From Bryobacterales bacterium (GTDB lineage: Bacteria > Acidobacteriota > Terriglobia > Bryobacterales > Bryobacteraceae): DNA of 64,000 bases. This document shows, piece after piece, positions 43,022 through 52,032 of this stretch; the stretch's first letter is position 1; each line of letters opens with the position of its first letter. The translations under genes and the position numbers were made by a program. The notes under the pieces are model-generated. The model had not been told where the DNA came from, made no database searches, and worked only from the letters and a program-made list of their open reading frames with translations. The DNA is taken from the NCBI GenBank assembly GCA_020851555.1, contig JADZCM010000028.1, positions 1 through 64,000 of the forward strand, read 5' to 3'.

Positions 43022-44386
43022 CTACTGTTTGACCACCGTGCCGTCACGCAGCCGGACGTCGCCCCATCCGCCGTTCAGCCCCCGGCGCGGGCCTTCTCCC
43101 GTGTCTCGAAAGGGATACTTGGCCGCCAGCTTCTCGTCCACCTCAATACCCCAGCCCGGCAAATCGCTCGCGAACAGGTAGCCGTCTTTGAATGTCGCGC
43201 ATCCTTTGAACATCTCCGCCAGCACGCCCGTAATGTTGCCGCCTTCCTGAAAGCCGAAGTTGTAGCTGGCCAGGTCCAGATGCAACTGGGCCGTATGGCC
43301 CACCGGCGACACGTCGCCCGGCCCGTGCCAGGCGGTCTGCACCCCGAACAGTTCGCTCAGAATCGCGATCTTCCGGCAGGGCGTCACGCCGCCGGCCTGC
43401 GAAAGGTGGATCCGGATGTAATCGATCAGCCTCTCGGTGATGAGCGGCGTCCACTCGTGCGGGCTGTTGAACAGCTCTCCCATGGCGATCGGCGTGGTGC
43501 ATTGCGCGCGGATCATCCGGAACCAGGCGATGTCCTCCGGCGACAGGGGGTCCTCCAGGAAGGCCAGCCGGTATTGTTCGCATTCCTTCACGAACGGGAC
43601 CGCCATTTGCACCGGATAGCGCTCATGCATGTCGTTCGCCAGCCCCACCTCGAAGCCCATCTCCTTGCGGATGGCCGAGAAGAGCTGATGCAGCCGGCGG
43701 AGATTCGGGCCGGGTTCGTTCAACTGTCCGTCGTGCAGCACTCCCGGAGCCCGTGTGGCGCTTCGCGCGGGGGCCGCGGCCGCCCCGCCGCGTCCGGCTC
43801 CCCGCCCGCCGCCGACGTTCACGCGGAAGGTGCGGAATCCGTTGGCCATGCCCCGGCGGAGATTGTCGATCACCTCCTTCTCGTCGGCGCCGCTGGCGCC
43901 GCCGAGCATTTCCGCCCCCTCGCGCATCTTGCCGCCCAGCAGTTGGTAGACCGGCATTCCCGCCTGCCGGCCCTTGATGTCCCAAAGGGCCTCGTCCACT
44001 CCGCTGATCGCGTTGTTCAGCACCGGGCCGTTGCGCCAGTAGGAGCTGTTGTACATCATCTGCCAGGTGTCGTCGATGCGGTCGGCCGGCCTCCCGATGA
44101 GCAGCGGCCGCAAGTATTTCTCCACGGCGGGGACCACCAGGTCCGCCCTCTGCGTGAAAGTGGCGCAGCCGTAGCCGTAAAGCCCGGCCTGGTCGGTGGT
44201 GACCTTGACCACCACCAGCCGCGCGTTGGCCGGTTGCGTGGCGATGACGCTGATGTCCTTGATCACGGGCGACGGCATACCGCGAACCGCGCGCGCCGCC
44301 CTCTCCTGTGCCTCCACGTGCCGCCGGCTGGCGAGGGCCGCAGTTGCCCCGCCGGCAATCGTCTCCAACAAAGTGCGTCTGTTCAT
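43022..44386 (-). CDS. Enolase-superfamily protein, mannonate dehydratase (ManD/RspA)-like
   Basis: The 454-aa protein has a Tat-like N-terminus (NRRTLLETIAGG). Motifs place it near the D-mannonate dehydratase subgroup: FRVNVGG at strand 2 (R-x-N), LANDMHERY, FLEDPLSPED, IAMGELFNSP as metal strands, and TAWHGPGDVSPVGH, close to the HG.TD.SPVG motif of ManD. The family dehydrates acid sugars such as mannonate or gluconate; many RspA-like members have low or no activity. An Ala/Gly-rich insert (about residues 196-215) follows strand 2. It lies 21 bp after the DUF362 gene and is the last gene of a three-gene operon. Confidence 0.88.
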   Translation of the reverse strand: MNRRTLLETIAGGATAALASRRHVEAQERAARAVRGMPSPVIKDISVIATQPANARLVVVKVTTDQAGLYGYGCATFTQRADLVVPAVEKYLRPLLIGRPADRIDDTWQMMYNSSYWRNGPVLNNAISGVDEALWDIKGRQAGMPVYQLLGGKMREGAEMLGGASGADEKEVIDNLRRGMANGFRTFRVNVGGGRGAGRGGAAAAPARSATRAPGVLHDGQLNEPGPNLRRLHQLFSAIRKEMGFEVGLANDMHERYPVQMAVPFVKECEQYRLAFLEDPLSPEDIAWFRMIRAQCTTPIAMGELFNSPHEWTPLITERLIDYIRIHLSQAGGVTPCRKIAILSELFGVQTAWHGPGDVSPVGHTAQLHLDLASYNFGFQEGGNITGVLAEMFKGCATFKDGYLFASDLPGWGIEVDEKLAAKYPFRDTGEGPRRGLNGGWGDVRLRDGTVVKQ

Positions 44387-44407
44387 GGGATTCTCCTTGG
44401 TCTTCGG

Positions 44408-45595
44408 CTAGGCCCCCCTCCGTCCGCCCGGCTGGCGCGGGGTTCTCGGCCCGCCATGCTCACGGAAACTGAAGACTACTTCTCTGACGGGAACGCCCCG
44501 CACCTCGATCCGGTTGAGGTCCCGCGTCCCTACTCCCAACTCCTCTGCCAGCCGCAGCGTATTGTCACAGTTCTCAAAAGGCGGCGTGCCGCGCTCGGCC
44601 ATGGGGTCGTAACCCATGACCGCCATGGCCACCGCGTCGGTGGTCACGCAATTTGTGCCGGCGACGAGCACGCCGGGGCTGACGAACCTGGTCGCGTCCT
44701 GCCTGGGAAGTTCGGCGTTGGTGATTGTTTCGATGCCATCCAAAATCGCCAGGTGGACGGGAACGGCCGCCACCAGGTCCGCGATGAATCGCGGGATTCG
44801 ATACCCGGCCTGGCGGGGGCTCTTCGGATCGATCTCCGACGGCGAACTCGTGGGCGGCTGACGGCTGCCGTTGTGCCCGATCTCCTGGCGGCCTCCATAC
44901 GGGACCGGGGCGGGCTCATCCAGCGGGACCTTGTTCCCATAGATCGTCGTCGGCGATATCCCGAAGCAGTTCTTGATGGAGAGCGTCACCCCGGCCGTGC
45001 CATGCTCTTTGATCTTGTTCATCGAAACCAGCACGTCGGACTCCGCATAGGCGGTGCTCAGGTCGTAGGCCGGAAACAGGTGACCCTGGCGGGGAACGGG
45101 AAAGCGCGTGTAAGGCTTGCTTCCCTTGTACGGGAGGTTGGTGTTAATCAGCTCGACAGCCGGAGCGGCCTTCAGCAGCAGGTCGGGATTCCACCCGGCC
45201 TTGAGCATGAACTCCTCCAGTGAGGCGGGCCACACCCAGGCGCCCTCCACCACCCGGATGCGTCTGGCGCCGGCCTTGTCCATCAGGTGGATGACGGCGC
45301 CCACGGTCCTGGGGTGACTCCAAAACGTGCGCCCCTGCGGCAGGTAGTCCAGCCGCGTGGTCTCGACGCCCGTCAGGTTGATCTTGATGGTGACGGTTTT
45401 GCCCTTCACCAGGCGCCCCAATCCGCCCAGTTGATCGAACATCTTCTCCGTCGCGGACAGGAACTCGGTTCCGTAGCTCCTGCACCTGGCCACGGCGACC
45501 GGGGCGGACGGCGCGGCCGCAAGCGCCCGGGCCGGCCGCGCCAGGCGAAGCCCGGCCAGGCCGGTTCCGGCCATGAACTCTCGTCGGTTGATCAT
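44408..45595 (-). CDS. DUF362 domain protein, Tat-exported
   Basis: The 395-aa protein starts at ATG 45595 with GGAG 6 bp upstream and a twin-arginine signal (MINRREFMAGTG). DUF362 features are VTIKINLTG, HPRTVGAVIHLMDKAGARRIRVVEG, NKIKEHGTAGVTLSIKNCFG and GTNCVTTDAVAMAVMGYDP. Relatives are often fused to 4Fe-4S ferredoxin domains; none is seen here, and the few Cys are scattered. Its function is unknown. It lies between an unassigned gene and an acid-sugar enzyme gene, all closely spaced on the minus strand. Confidence 0.88.
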   Translation of the reverse strand: MINRREFMAGTGLAGLRLARPARALAAAPSAPVAVARCRSYGTEFLSATEKMFDQLGGLGRLVKGKTVTIKINLTGVETTRLDYLPQGRTFWSHPRTVGAVIHLMDKAGARRIRVVEGAWVWPASLEEFMLKAGWNPDLLLKAAPAVELINTNLPYKGSKPYTRFPVPRQGHLFPAYDLSTAYAESDVLVSMNKIKEHGTAGVTLSIKNCFGISPTTIYGNKVPLDEPAPVPYGGRQEIGHNGSRQPPTSSPSEIDPKSPRQAGYRIPRFIADLVAAVPVHLAILDGIETITNAELPRQDATRFVSPGVLVAGTNCVTTDAVAMAVMGYDPMAERGTPPFENCDNTLRLAEELGVGTRDLNRIEVRGVPVREVVFSFREHGGPRTPRQPGGRRGA

Positions 45596-45622
45596 GCGAA
45601 CTCCATCGAACTCCATTGGTAG

Positions 45623-47104
45623 TCAGACCTCAAACTCCAGTGCGAAATAGGGCTGCGCCGCAGCCTCCGGAAGATGGTACTCCGCCCCGGCAAACTCGTC
45701 GGATGGTTGCGCCTGGAGCGTCACGGGGGCGGCCCCGGCCAGCCAGAGGCGGGCGCTTCGGAATTGCCGCCAGGTCCAGACCGTCCGCATGGACGACCGC
45801 CCTCCTGAATAGCTCAGCCCCTGAAGCACCGCTTTCTTGCCGTCCGGGGAAGCCGCGAATCGCGTGCAGCCCGAACTGCTGCTGTTGAAGATCTTCATCA
45901 CATCGTTGCGGTGGCTGAGGAGGAGTTGCGTGTCCACCGAGAACTGCCAGGGATCGGACAGGTCCGCCTTGGCCACGGCCAGGCGTCCCTTCCCGTAAGC
46001 GCTTACGTTGAAGATGGTGTTGAATCCGGCGGTTGCGGGCCGGCCCTGCGTCCCCCACTTCGGCCCCGTGACGAGCAGGCCGCCTTGCTCGACGAACTCC
46101 AGCATCTTCCGGCGCAATGGTGGGGCGGGCGGGGCAGTGTCGGCATATACCAGGGCCCTGAGGTCCGTGAGCGGCGCGGTGGCGGCTTGCGACTTCCAGA
46201 TCACTTGATACAGCAGGTCCCGCCGCGCCATCAGGTTCAGAAGCTCGCCGCTGAAATCAAGGTTCTCTCCGGCGAAATCGGAGATCACGCCGACCCGCCC
46301 CAGGGACCGGTACGAAGACCACTCCTGGTGATCCCGGAAGAAGGCCGACGTTCTGGCGATAGCCTGCCAGGTTTCCAGGGCAGAGGAACTGCCCGCCAGC
46401 AGGCCCGCGCGAAGCCCGTCGTCCAGGGAGATGACCCATCGCCCGCCGGGCGCTTCCGAGTCGCATATCGCCATGGAGTAATCCTGCGCCCGCAGGATCC
46501 TGCCCTTGCCGGGAGGGTCGAACATGAGCCAGACGGGCGCACGCACCCGGGCTCTCGCCAGTTGAACATACCATCCGTTGGAATCCAGCCAGGGCAGGGA
46601 AGTCGGGCCGGCGTCCGGATCCTGGCTTCCCGCTCCAGGCTGCAAGCCGGGCCAGACGTTCTCCGTGACCGGCAACACCACACCTGCGGATTCCCAGGGC
46701 GCATTCGAGCGCGGGCCCCAGGGAATCACGGGGAAATCGGATCTGCCGTTGAACCCTTCCACGGCTACGGCGGTGAGGCCGGCGGCTCGGGCCGCCGCGA
46801 TCGCTGCTTCGCGGTTGGCGGCGCCCTCCACCCACCCGACCACGGAGAGGCCGCGCCGCCGCGCCTCGCCGGCGAGTGGCGCGGTGCTGCGCTGTTGTTC
46901 AGCATCCTGCGGCAGCCCCGCCGCCCAGCCGAGGATCAGGCAGTCGACAGGGGAACCTCTCAGCAAGTCCAGGGCGCCGGGGTTGAGCCACCGTTCGATG
47001 ACGCTGCGTTCTTCGGCGCTGAGAGCGCCCGTTTTCTCGCGTTTCGCGATTTCCAGGGGGCCGCACTGCCAGCGAATCGGAATGGAACCTGCAATGAGCG
47101 TCAT
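45623..47104 (-). CDS. Hypothetical protein, putative carbohydrate-active (barrel plus glutamine-amidotransferase-like domain)
   Basis: I do not recognise this 493-aa protein with certainty. It has no clear signal peptide. Residues about 40-270 resemble part of a TIM barrel (CLILGWAAGLP, RGLSVVGWVEG, LTAVAVEGFNG, PVWLMFDPPGKG). Residues about 280-400 resemble the GATase-like fold found after beta-galactosidase-type barrels (GRVGVISDFAGENLDF, LRALVYADTAPPAPPLRRKMLEFVEQGGLLVTGPKWG). The C-terminus is beta-rich. The layout suggests a glycoside-hydrolase-like protein, but no catalytic pair is evident. It is the first gene of the operon with DUF362 and the ManD-like gene. Confidence 0.7.
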   Translation of the reverse strand: MTLIAGSIPIRWQCGPLEIAKREKTGALSAEERSVIERWLNPGALDLLRGSPVDCLILGWAAGLPQDAEQQRSTAPLAGEARRRGLSVVGWVEGAANREAAIAAARAAGLTAVAVEGFNGRSDFPVIPWGPRSNAPWESAGVVLPVTENVWPGLQPGAGSQDPDAGPTSLPWLDSNGWYVQLARARVRAPVWLMFDPPGKGRILRAQDYSMAICDSEAPGGRWVISLDDGLRAGLLAGSSSALETWQAIARTSAFFRDHQEWSSYRSLGRVGVISDFAGENLDFSGELLNLMARRDLLYQVIWKSQAATAPLTDLRALVYADTAPPAPPLRRKMLEFVEQGGLLVTGPKWGTQGRPATAGFNTIFNVSAYGKGRLAVAKADLSDPWQFSVDTQLLLSHRNDVMKIFNSSSSGCTRFAASPDGKKAVLQGLSYSGGRSSMRTVWTWRQFRSARLWLAGAAPVTLQAQPSDEFAGAEYHLPEAAAQPYFALEFEV

Positions 47105-47282
47105 GAATGAAGGGACTCCCGTCTATCGAGTCTATGCCAGATCCCGGTGTCAGTACACACGCTACCCCCGAGGGCAGAGCCACAGGATAGGCTGCCGGGG
47201 GGAGCTGGGAAAGCGGCAAGACGCGACACGCGGCGCTTGGCGCAACACGCCGCCACGGGACCAGCCGGCCGGTGTTCGTAGC

Positions 47283-47311
47283 TTGTAGCCCTTCATCCGC
47301 CACCCTATAAT
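47283..47311 (+). promoter_or_regulatory. Promoter of the HTH-TM-propeller regulator, with almost no leader
   Basis: TTGTAG (47283-47288), 17-bp spacer, TATAAT (47306-47311). The GTG start at 47320 lies 8 nt after the -10 box, so the transcript probably begins at or within a few bases of the start codon. Confidence 0.6.
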
Positions 47312-47319
47312 CGGCCTTA

Positions 47320-49356
47320 GTGAGGACCTCGCTTGATTCGGAGCCGGTTCCGTCTCCAGGCGCGGGGGACCGGCTGGACTCCTGGAAAGAGATCGCCCGG
47401 TACCTGAACCGGGACGTCCGGACTGTACAGCGATGGGAGAAGCTCTCCGGTTTGCCGGTCCGCCGGAGGGTTGACGGAGGGTCGAGGAAAGGTCCGGTTT
47501 ACGCTTACCGCTCGGAACTTGACGCATGGTTCCTCCGGAACTTCCCGGCGTCGAGAGCGGCGGCCGGCGGCCCGGCGATCGAGGTCGTGCCGGCGCGGCG
47601 GTGGCTGGTCCCGGCGCTTGCCGTGTGCGGCGTGTTGATCGCCGGTCTCGCGCTGTGGCGCTTCTGGCCCGGGGACCCCGTGCGGCTGCCGCCCAGGGTG
47701 GTGCAGTTGACCAACTACCCGGGCGTCGAGCAGCATCCGGCGTTTTCGCCCGATGGCAGACAACTGGCCTTTTCCTGGAACGGGAAAGAGCAGAATAACT
47801 TCGACATCTACACGCGCCTGCTCGATTCGGGCGCTCCGCTGCGGCTGACCACTCACCCGGCGCGGGATTGGTGGCCCGCCTGGTCTCCGGACGGGCGTTC
47901 CGTGGCTTTCCTGCGTTTGTCGCGGGTGGAGTCATCGGCGGACGCGATCGTGGCGCCGGCGCTGGGCGGCGCTGAACGCAAGATCGCGGAATGTCCCTTG
48001 CTTTCCGACGTAGGCCCTCGGGCGCCGGCGCTGTGTTGGACGGCGGACGGCACGGGCGTGATCCTGCCGCATAGCGAATCGCCCGGAGCCCCCGCTTCAC
48101 TGGCTCTCGTGTCCGTGCGGACTTTGGAGAGCCGCCGTCTGACCACGCCCCCCGCGAATTCGGCCGGTGACTGCTGTCCGGCTCTCTCGCCGGACGGCGG
48201 CGCCCTGGCGTTCCTTCGCGCCACCGCCGGAGGCTCCTGGCAGGTTCACCTATTGTCTCTGGATCGCAATGCCCGGCCGCTGGGTGAGCCCCGGCAGCTT
48301 ACCCGGGAGAGCGCGGGCGTCCTGACGCCGATGTGGGGAGAGGGCGGGCGTCAGCTTCTATACCTCTCCAGCCATCAAGGGGCGTGGGTGCTCTGGCGTC
48401 TGCTGCGCCCGGGCTTCTCGGGTCCCCGTCCGGTTGCGTCGCTTGCGCCCACCGGCACGGACTGGGCCGCTTCCCGCTCCGAAAACAGGCTGGCGTTCAG
48501 CAGCGGCGCCTCGCACGCCGAGGTGTGGCGCCTGGCGCTGGACGGCAGCCGCCAGGCTTCCAGGCTGATCTCTTCTTCCGGCGCCCGCATTTTCAATCCG
48601 CAGTACTCACCGGACGGCCGGAGGATCGCCTTCATGTCGGCGCGCCCGGAGGGCGTCACCATCTGGGTCTCGGACAACGAAGGCAACAATCCGCTTCAAG
48701 TGGCGCACGCCACGGGCATCTTTGCTGCGCCGGCCCGCTGGTCCCCGGACGGCGCGCAGCTCGTCTTCGAGTGCGTAGAGGACGGGAACGAAGACATCTG
48801 TGCCGCGCCCGCCGGGGGCGGCGCCGTCCGCCGGATCACGAGGAACGCCGCCCAGGACTTGTTTCCCAGTTGGTCGGGCGACGGGACGTGGATCTACCTG
48901 ACCTCTGACCGCTCCGGCTCGTTTCAGATCTGGAAGACCCCGGCTGGGGCGGGTGAGGCCGGCGCCGTGCAGTTGACGCAGGGTGGAGGTTTCGGTGCGG
49001 TCGAATCCCCGGACGGCTCCGTGGTGTACTACGCCGGGGGGCGGCGCTCCGGCGCCCTGATGCAGGCGCCGGTTGCGGGCGGGCATGAAACCCAGGTAGG
49101 CTCGATCCGGCTGCTCGGGCGGCCCCAGAGTTTCGCGCTCACGAAACAAGGGGTGTATTATCCGGCGTCTTCCAATCCCGAGCAATGGTCGGAGGTCTGG
49201 CAGTACCCGTTCGCGGCCGGACGGCCCTCGCGGGTTATCCGTCTCGACAAGCGGCTCGCCGGCGGCCTGAGTGTATCTCCGGACGGGCACTGGCTCCTGT
49301 TTTCGGCCTTCCAGGAGCAGTTCGGCGACATCTACATGGTGGAAAACTTCCGCTGA
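47320..49356 (+). CDS. Membrane-anchored HTH regulator with C-terminal TolB-like (PD40) beta-propeller
   Basis: The 678-aa protein has three parts. Residues about 18-75 are a MerR/HTH-17-like DNA-binding domain (LDSWKEIARYLNRDVRTVQRWEKLSGLPVRR). One transmembrane helix is at about 92-114. A periplasmic WD40-like PD40 propeller fills about 125-678, with repeated [F/W]SPDG[R] blocks (HPAFSPDGRQLAFSW, WPAWSPDGRSVAFL, NPQYSPDGRRIAFMS, SVSPDGHWLLFSA). This one-component layout is common in Acidobacteria and could sense an extracytoplasmic ligand. Targets are unknown. It is convergent to a second membrane regulator, and its GTG start has no ribosome site. Confidence 0.88.
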   Translation: MRTSLDSEPVPSPGAGDRLDSWKEIARYLNRDVRTVQRWEKLSGLPVRRRVDGGSRKGPVYAYRSELDAWFLRNFPASRAAAGGPAIEVVPARRWLVPALAVCGVLIAGLALWRFWPGDPVRLPPRVVQLTNYPGVEQHPAFSPDGRQLAFSWNGKEQNNFDIYTRLLDSGAPLRLTTHPARDWWPAWSPDGRSVAFLRLSRVESSADAIVAPALGGAERKIAECPLLSDVGPRAPALCWTADGTGVILPHSESPGAPASLALVSVRTLESRRLTTPPANSAGDCCPALSPDGGALAFLRATAGGSWQVHLLSLDRNARPLGEPRQLTRESAGVLTPMWGEGGRQLLYLSSHQGAWVLWRLLRPGFSGPRPVASLAPTGTDWAASRSENRLAFSSGASHAEVWRLALDGSRQASRLISSSGARIFNPQYSPDGRRIAFMSARPEGVTIWVSDNEGNNPLQVAHATGIFAAPARWSPDGAQLVFECVEDGNEDICAAPAGGGAVRRITRNAAQDLFPSWSGDGTWIYLTSDRSGSFQIWKTPAGAGEAGAVQLTQGGGFGAVESPDGSVVYYAGGRRSGALMQAPVAGGHETQVGSIRLLGRPQSFALTKQGVYYPASSNPEQWSEVWQYPFAAGRPSRVIRLDKRLAGGLSVSPDGHWLLFSAFQEQFGDIYMVENFR

Positions 49357-49383
49357 AGTGCGGCCTCAACCTGACGGCGGGCG

Positions 49384-50703
49384 CTACTTGCCTGTGGGGG
49401 CGGGCGTCCTGCTCGGCTGGATCTCGTGGTGGAGCACGTAGGTGACGTCGGTCGGCACAGCGTCCTTGTACCTTACTTTGAGCAGTATCTGGTAGTAATC
49501 GGGAAGGCTGCCCGTCCGCGTTCGCAGCTTCTTAACGAGGGTGCCGGCCCACACCGGAGAGGTGAACGCCCGAACGGCGCCGAGCGTGCCCGGGCTGTGG
49601 TTGCTGTTGAAGCTCCTTACCTCGCTCGAACCCAGCGGGCCCGGGGCGTGAGTGACTACCGCGAAAACCTCGCCTTCATCCATCCGGCCAGTGGCTGTCT
49701 CGTCCGTAATGGACGGGAAGTCGTCGGCCAGCATCGCCGGCTGCCCCGCCTCGGGACGCAGGTTGCGCACGCCGCGTTCATCCAGCGCCAGCGGCAGATC
49801 CGCGGGCAGCCCGCGCAACTGCTCGGCGAAGATCCTGGATGCCCCTACCAGGATCACGTTGTTATCGGACATCTGCTGCCAGGAAAGCTGGCTGCTGGGC
49901 GCGAGCGACACCTGCATGTCGGCAATCGCGAGCAACTTGCCCAGGTGGAAGAGGGAGCTCACCACACCGCTGCTGGCGTAACTGTACCGGGGGTAGACGG
50001 CCGGCGCTTTCAGCGCCCGGCGGATGGCCTCGATCCTCTGGGACCTCTCCACCTCTTCCCAACTGTTCAACGCGGGATCCCTGTAAAATCCGGCGCCGGG
50101 CAGCGCCACAAAAAGGGGCGCGGAGGCCGACACGAGCACGGGCCGGGTGGAGGTCAGGAAGGGTTGCCACAGCGCCTCCAGTTCCGGGGTCCAGGCCTTG
50201 CGGAACGAGACGTTGGCCCGGCGCTCACGCCACAACTGGACGCTGGCCAACGCAGCCCAGACCAGCGACAACGCCAGCGCCGCCCCCAGCCAGACCGCCA
50301 GACGGTGTTTTCCGGATGCCTGGAGGTCTCTCGTGCCGAGTTCGGAATCGCCGTTTCGCTGTTCCGCCTCGTCCTTCAGCCGCCAGGCCAGCTTGAAGCG
50401 CCCCTTGGGAAGATCCAGCACGACGGGATCTTCCCTCCCCTCCTCGCGGTAGTACTCCGCGAGTTTCTGGCGGAGGCGCCCGACCTGTATGCGGACGACG
50501 GAATCCTGCCGGGGGTCGTAGGTAGCCGGTTTGCCCAGGGCGTCGATTCCGACCGTGTACTCCTTAAGCTGGTCGGCCTTGCCGGAAAGAGACTGGTCGG
50601 CCAGGAAACGCAGCAACCGCCTGAGCGTTTCCGCATTGCGGAAGGCCTCGCTTTGTAGAATCCGCTCCACCTGGGCGGGTACGGCGCCTTCCCTGACAGC
50701 CAT
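49384..50703 (-). CDS. Membrane-anchored winged-helix regulator (OmpR/CadC-like DNA-binding domain)
   Basis: The 439-aa protein has an N-terminal winged-helix domain (about 1-105: FLADQSLSGKADQLKEYTVGIDALGKPATYDPRQDSVVRIQVGRLRQKL, read as separate helices), a transmembrane helix at about 134-155 and a periplasmic domain of about 280 residues. The DNA-binding domain matches the acidobacterial type in which [R/K]-x-D-S-V-V-R-x-x-x-x-R-L-R-x-K-L forms the recognition helix. The periplasmic part (VSASAPLFVALPGAG onward) has no known family. The ATG 50703 has no ribosome site but a TATAAT 9 nt upstream. Some long motif pieces are given here only as positions: recognition helix about residues 68-80. 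Confidence 0.84.
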   Translation of the reverse strand: MAVREGAVPAQVERILQSEAFRNAETLRRLLRFLADQSLSGKADQLKEYTVGIDALGKPATYDPRQDSVVRIQVGRLRQKLAEYYREEGREDPVVLDLPKGRFKLAWRLKDEAEQRNGDSELGTRDLQASGKHRLAVWLGAALALSLVWAALASVQLWRERRANVSFRKAWTPELEALWQPFLTSTRPVLVSASAPLFVALPGAGFYRDPALNSWEEVERSQRIEAIRRALKAPAVYPRYSYASSGVVSSLFHLGKLLAIADMQVSLAPSSQLSWQQMSDNNVILVGASRIFAEQLRGLPADLPLALDERGVRNLRPEAGQPAMLADDFPSITDETATGRMDEGEVFAVVTHAPGPLGSSEVRSFNSNHSPGTLGAVRAFTSPVWAGTLVKKLRTRTGSLPDYYQILLKVRYKDAVPTDVTYVLHHEIQPSRTPAPTGK

Positions 50704-50711
50704 CTGTGTCG

Positions 50712-50719
50712 GATTATAC
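50712..50719 (-). promoter_or_regulatory. -10 box close to the start codon of the winged-helix regulator
   Basis: On the minus strand GGTATAAT is followed by 9-10 nt and then the ATG at 50703. No clear -35 is visible. The transcript would be leaderless or nearly so. Confidence 0.5.
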
Positions 50720-50898
50720 CATTGCCGCCGGCGCGGCCCGCGATGCGGCAACGTGCCGCGTTTTCTTATGGATATCCAGAGGGCACGCCTGTCGCCGGTG
50801 AGTCGCCGGCATGCAATGTCCCTGCCAGCGCATGAACCCTGACCTGCACCAACTGCAACTCGTCCGCGGCGGCAGCCGGCGTCGAGACACCGCGAAGG

Positions 50899-51414
50899 TC
50901 AACGGTCCGCGGGCGCGCGCGAGGAGTACCTATCCCAGTGAAGGACGTCCGGGAGCGCTCTTTTTTCCTTTCCCCCCGTTTCGGCAGGGTAACCCATGGC
51001 GACCATCGAGATCAGCCGGTAGCCCTCGGGGGCGCCCAGGAGGCCGCAGATCTCCCGGGCATAGGGTTTCTTGTCACCCGCGACCCAGCAGGAGCCCAGT
51101 TCATGCGCCCTTGCGGCGAGCAACAGGTTCTCTGTGGCCGCACACCCGTCCTCAAGGTAGTACTTCGAATCCCGGCACAGGACAACGATGCAGACCGGGG
51201 CGTCTGCGATGAACCTGCCGAAATCGGCCAGATTCGCCAGTTTGCGCCGCAGTTCGCCGTCCGTGACCGCGACGAACTCCCAGGGCTGCGCATTATTCGC
51301 CGAAGCCGCCAGCCTCCCGCAGTCCACCACATCCTCGATGATCTCGCGGGGAACGGGGCGGGCAAGGTAGCTGCGCACGCTCCGGCGCGTTTTCAATGCT
51401 ACGATTGCGTCCAT
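50899..51414 (-). CDS. Nitroreductase family protein
   Basis: The 171-aa FMN-dependent oxidoreductase has RRSVRSYLARPVP with the FMN-phosphate arginines, AASANNAQPWEFVAV, a mid helix DGCAATENLLLAAR, GSCWVAG and LLGAPEGYRLISMVAMGYP. The size and motifs fit the small nitroreductases that reduce quinones or nitro compounds with NAD(P)H. The ATG 51414 has GGAGG about 9 bp upstream. It stands alone between the winged-helix regulator and the divergent PilZ gene. Confidence 0.93.
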   Translation of the reverse strand: MDAIVALKTRRSVRSYLARPVPREIIEDVVDCGRLAASANNAQPWEFVAVTDGELRRKLANLADFGRFIADAPVCIVVLCRDSKYYLEDGCAATENLLLAARAHELGSCWVAGDKKPYAREICGLLGAPEGYRLISMVAMGYPAETGGKEKRALPDVLHWDRYSSRAPADR

Positions 51415-51578
51415 AATTAGGACCTCCAGATCCCATTAAACCGTAAATCGCCCACTCCCTTCACGGGTGCTCCTGCCGTAGGACTCTCATATCCGAAGTT
51501 AACATTCCCGGTGACCCGGCCGGCCTGTTAACCAAGGATAGCTGTGTACTGTGAGCGCGTACCGGCCTAAATTGTTAC

Positions 51579-51606
51579 TTGTAAATTGCATAAGTCCCGC
51601 TATGCT
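51579..51606 (+). promoter_or_regulatory. Putative promoter of the PilZ/GGDEF-EAL operon
   Basis: TTGTAA (51579-51584), 16-bp spacer, TATGCT (51601-51606), in an unusually AT-rich stretch. The ATG at 51613 lies 6 nt after the -10, again leaving almost no leader. An overlapping TATAGT at 51606-51611 is an alternative -10. Confidence 0.45.
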
Positions 51607-51612
51607 ATAGTC

Positions 51613-52023
51613 ATGCGGCGTAAAACCCGGAAAGCCGAACCTGCCGGCATGGAGCGGCGGCAGGCGGCGCGGCACGCGGTCGAGCGTCCGTGCCAGCTTG
51701 AGCCGAAAGCTCCTTTAGCGGAGCAACTGAGCGGGGTTACCACCAACGTCAGCCGCTCCGGAATGCTGGTCCGCTTCCCCGGCCTGGCTGAAGCGGGATG
51801 GCTGCCTGGAATCGGCGAGCAGGTCCGGGTGGTGCTCGATCTTCCGCCCAGCGCCAGTTACGCACCAAGGTCCCTGGAGTGCGTTGCGCGAGTGGTGCGT
51901 ACCGAGGGTCCGGCAGAGGAGACGCCCGCTCTGGCTCTCGAAGTGAGCCGGATGCACATACGCGAAAAAGAGAAGAAAAAGGGAGACAGAAGGTCTCGTG
52001 ACAAAACCTGCCGGGTTCAGTAG
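51613..52023 (+). CDS. PilZ domain protein
   Basis: The 136-aa protein has the c-di-GMP-binding motifs of PilZ in their usual order: ERRQAARHAVERPC (R-x3-R-like loop, residues about 13-26) and TNVSRSGMLVRF, corresponding to the D/N-x-S-x-x-G motif (residues about 45-56), followed by beta strands to VALEVSRMHI. The tail is a Lys/Arg-rich stretch. The ATG 51613 has no ribosome site. It ends 9 bp before the GGDEF-EAL gene, so enzyme and effector are made together. Confidence 0.82.
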   Translation: MRRKTRKAEPAGMERRQAARHAVERPCQLEPKAPLAEQLSGVTTNVSRSGMLVRFPGLAEAGWLPGIGEQVRVVLDLPPSASYAPRSLECVARVVRTEGPAEETPALALEVSRMHIREKEKKKGDRRSRDKTCRVQ

Positions 52024-52032
52024 GAGGGCGCC

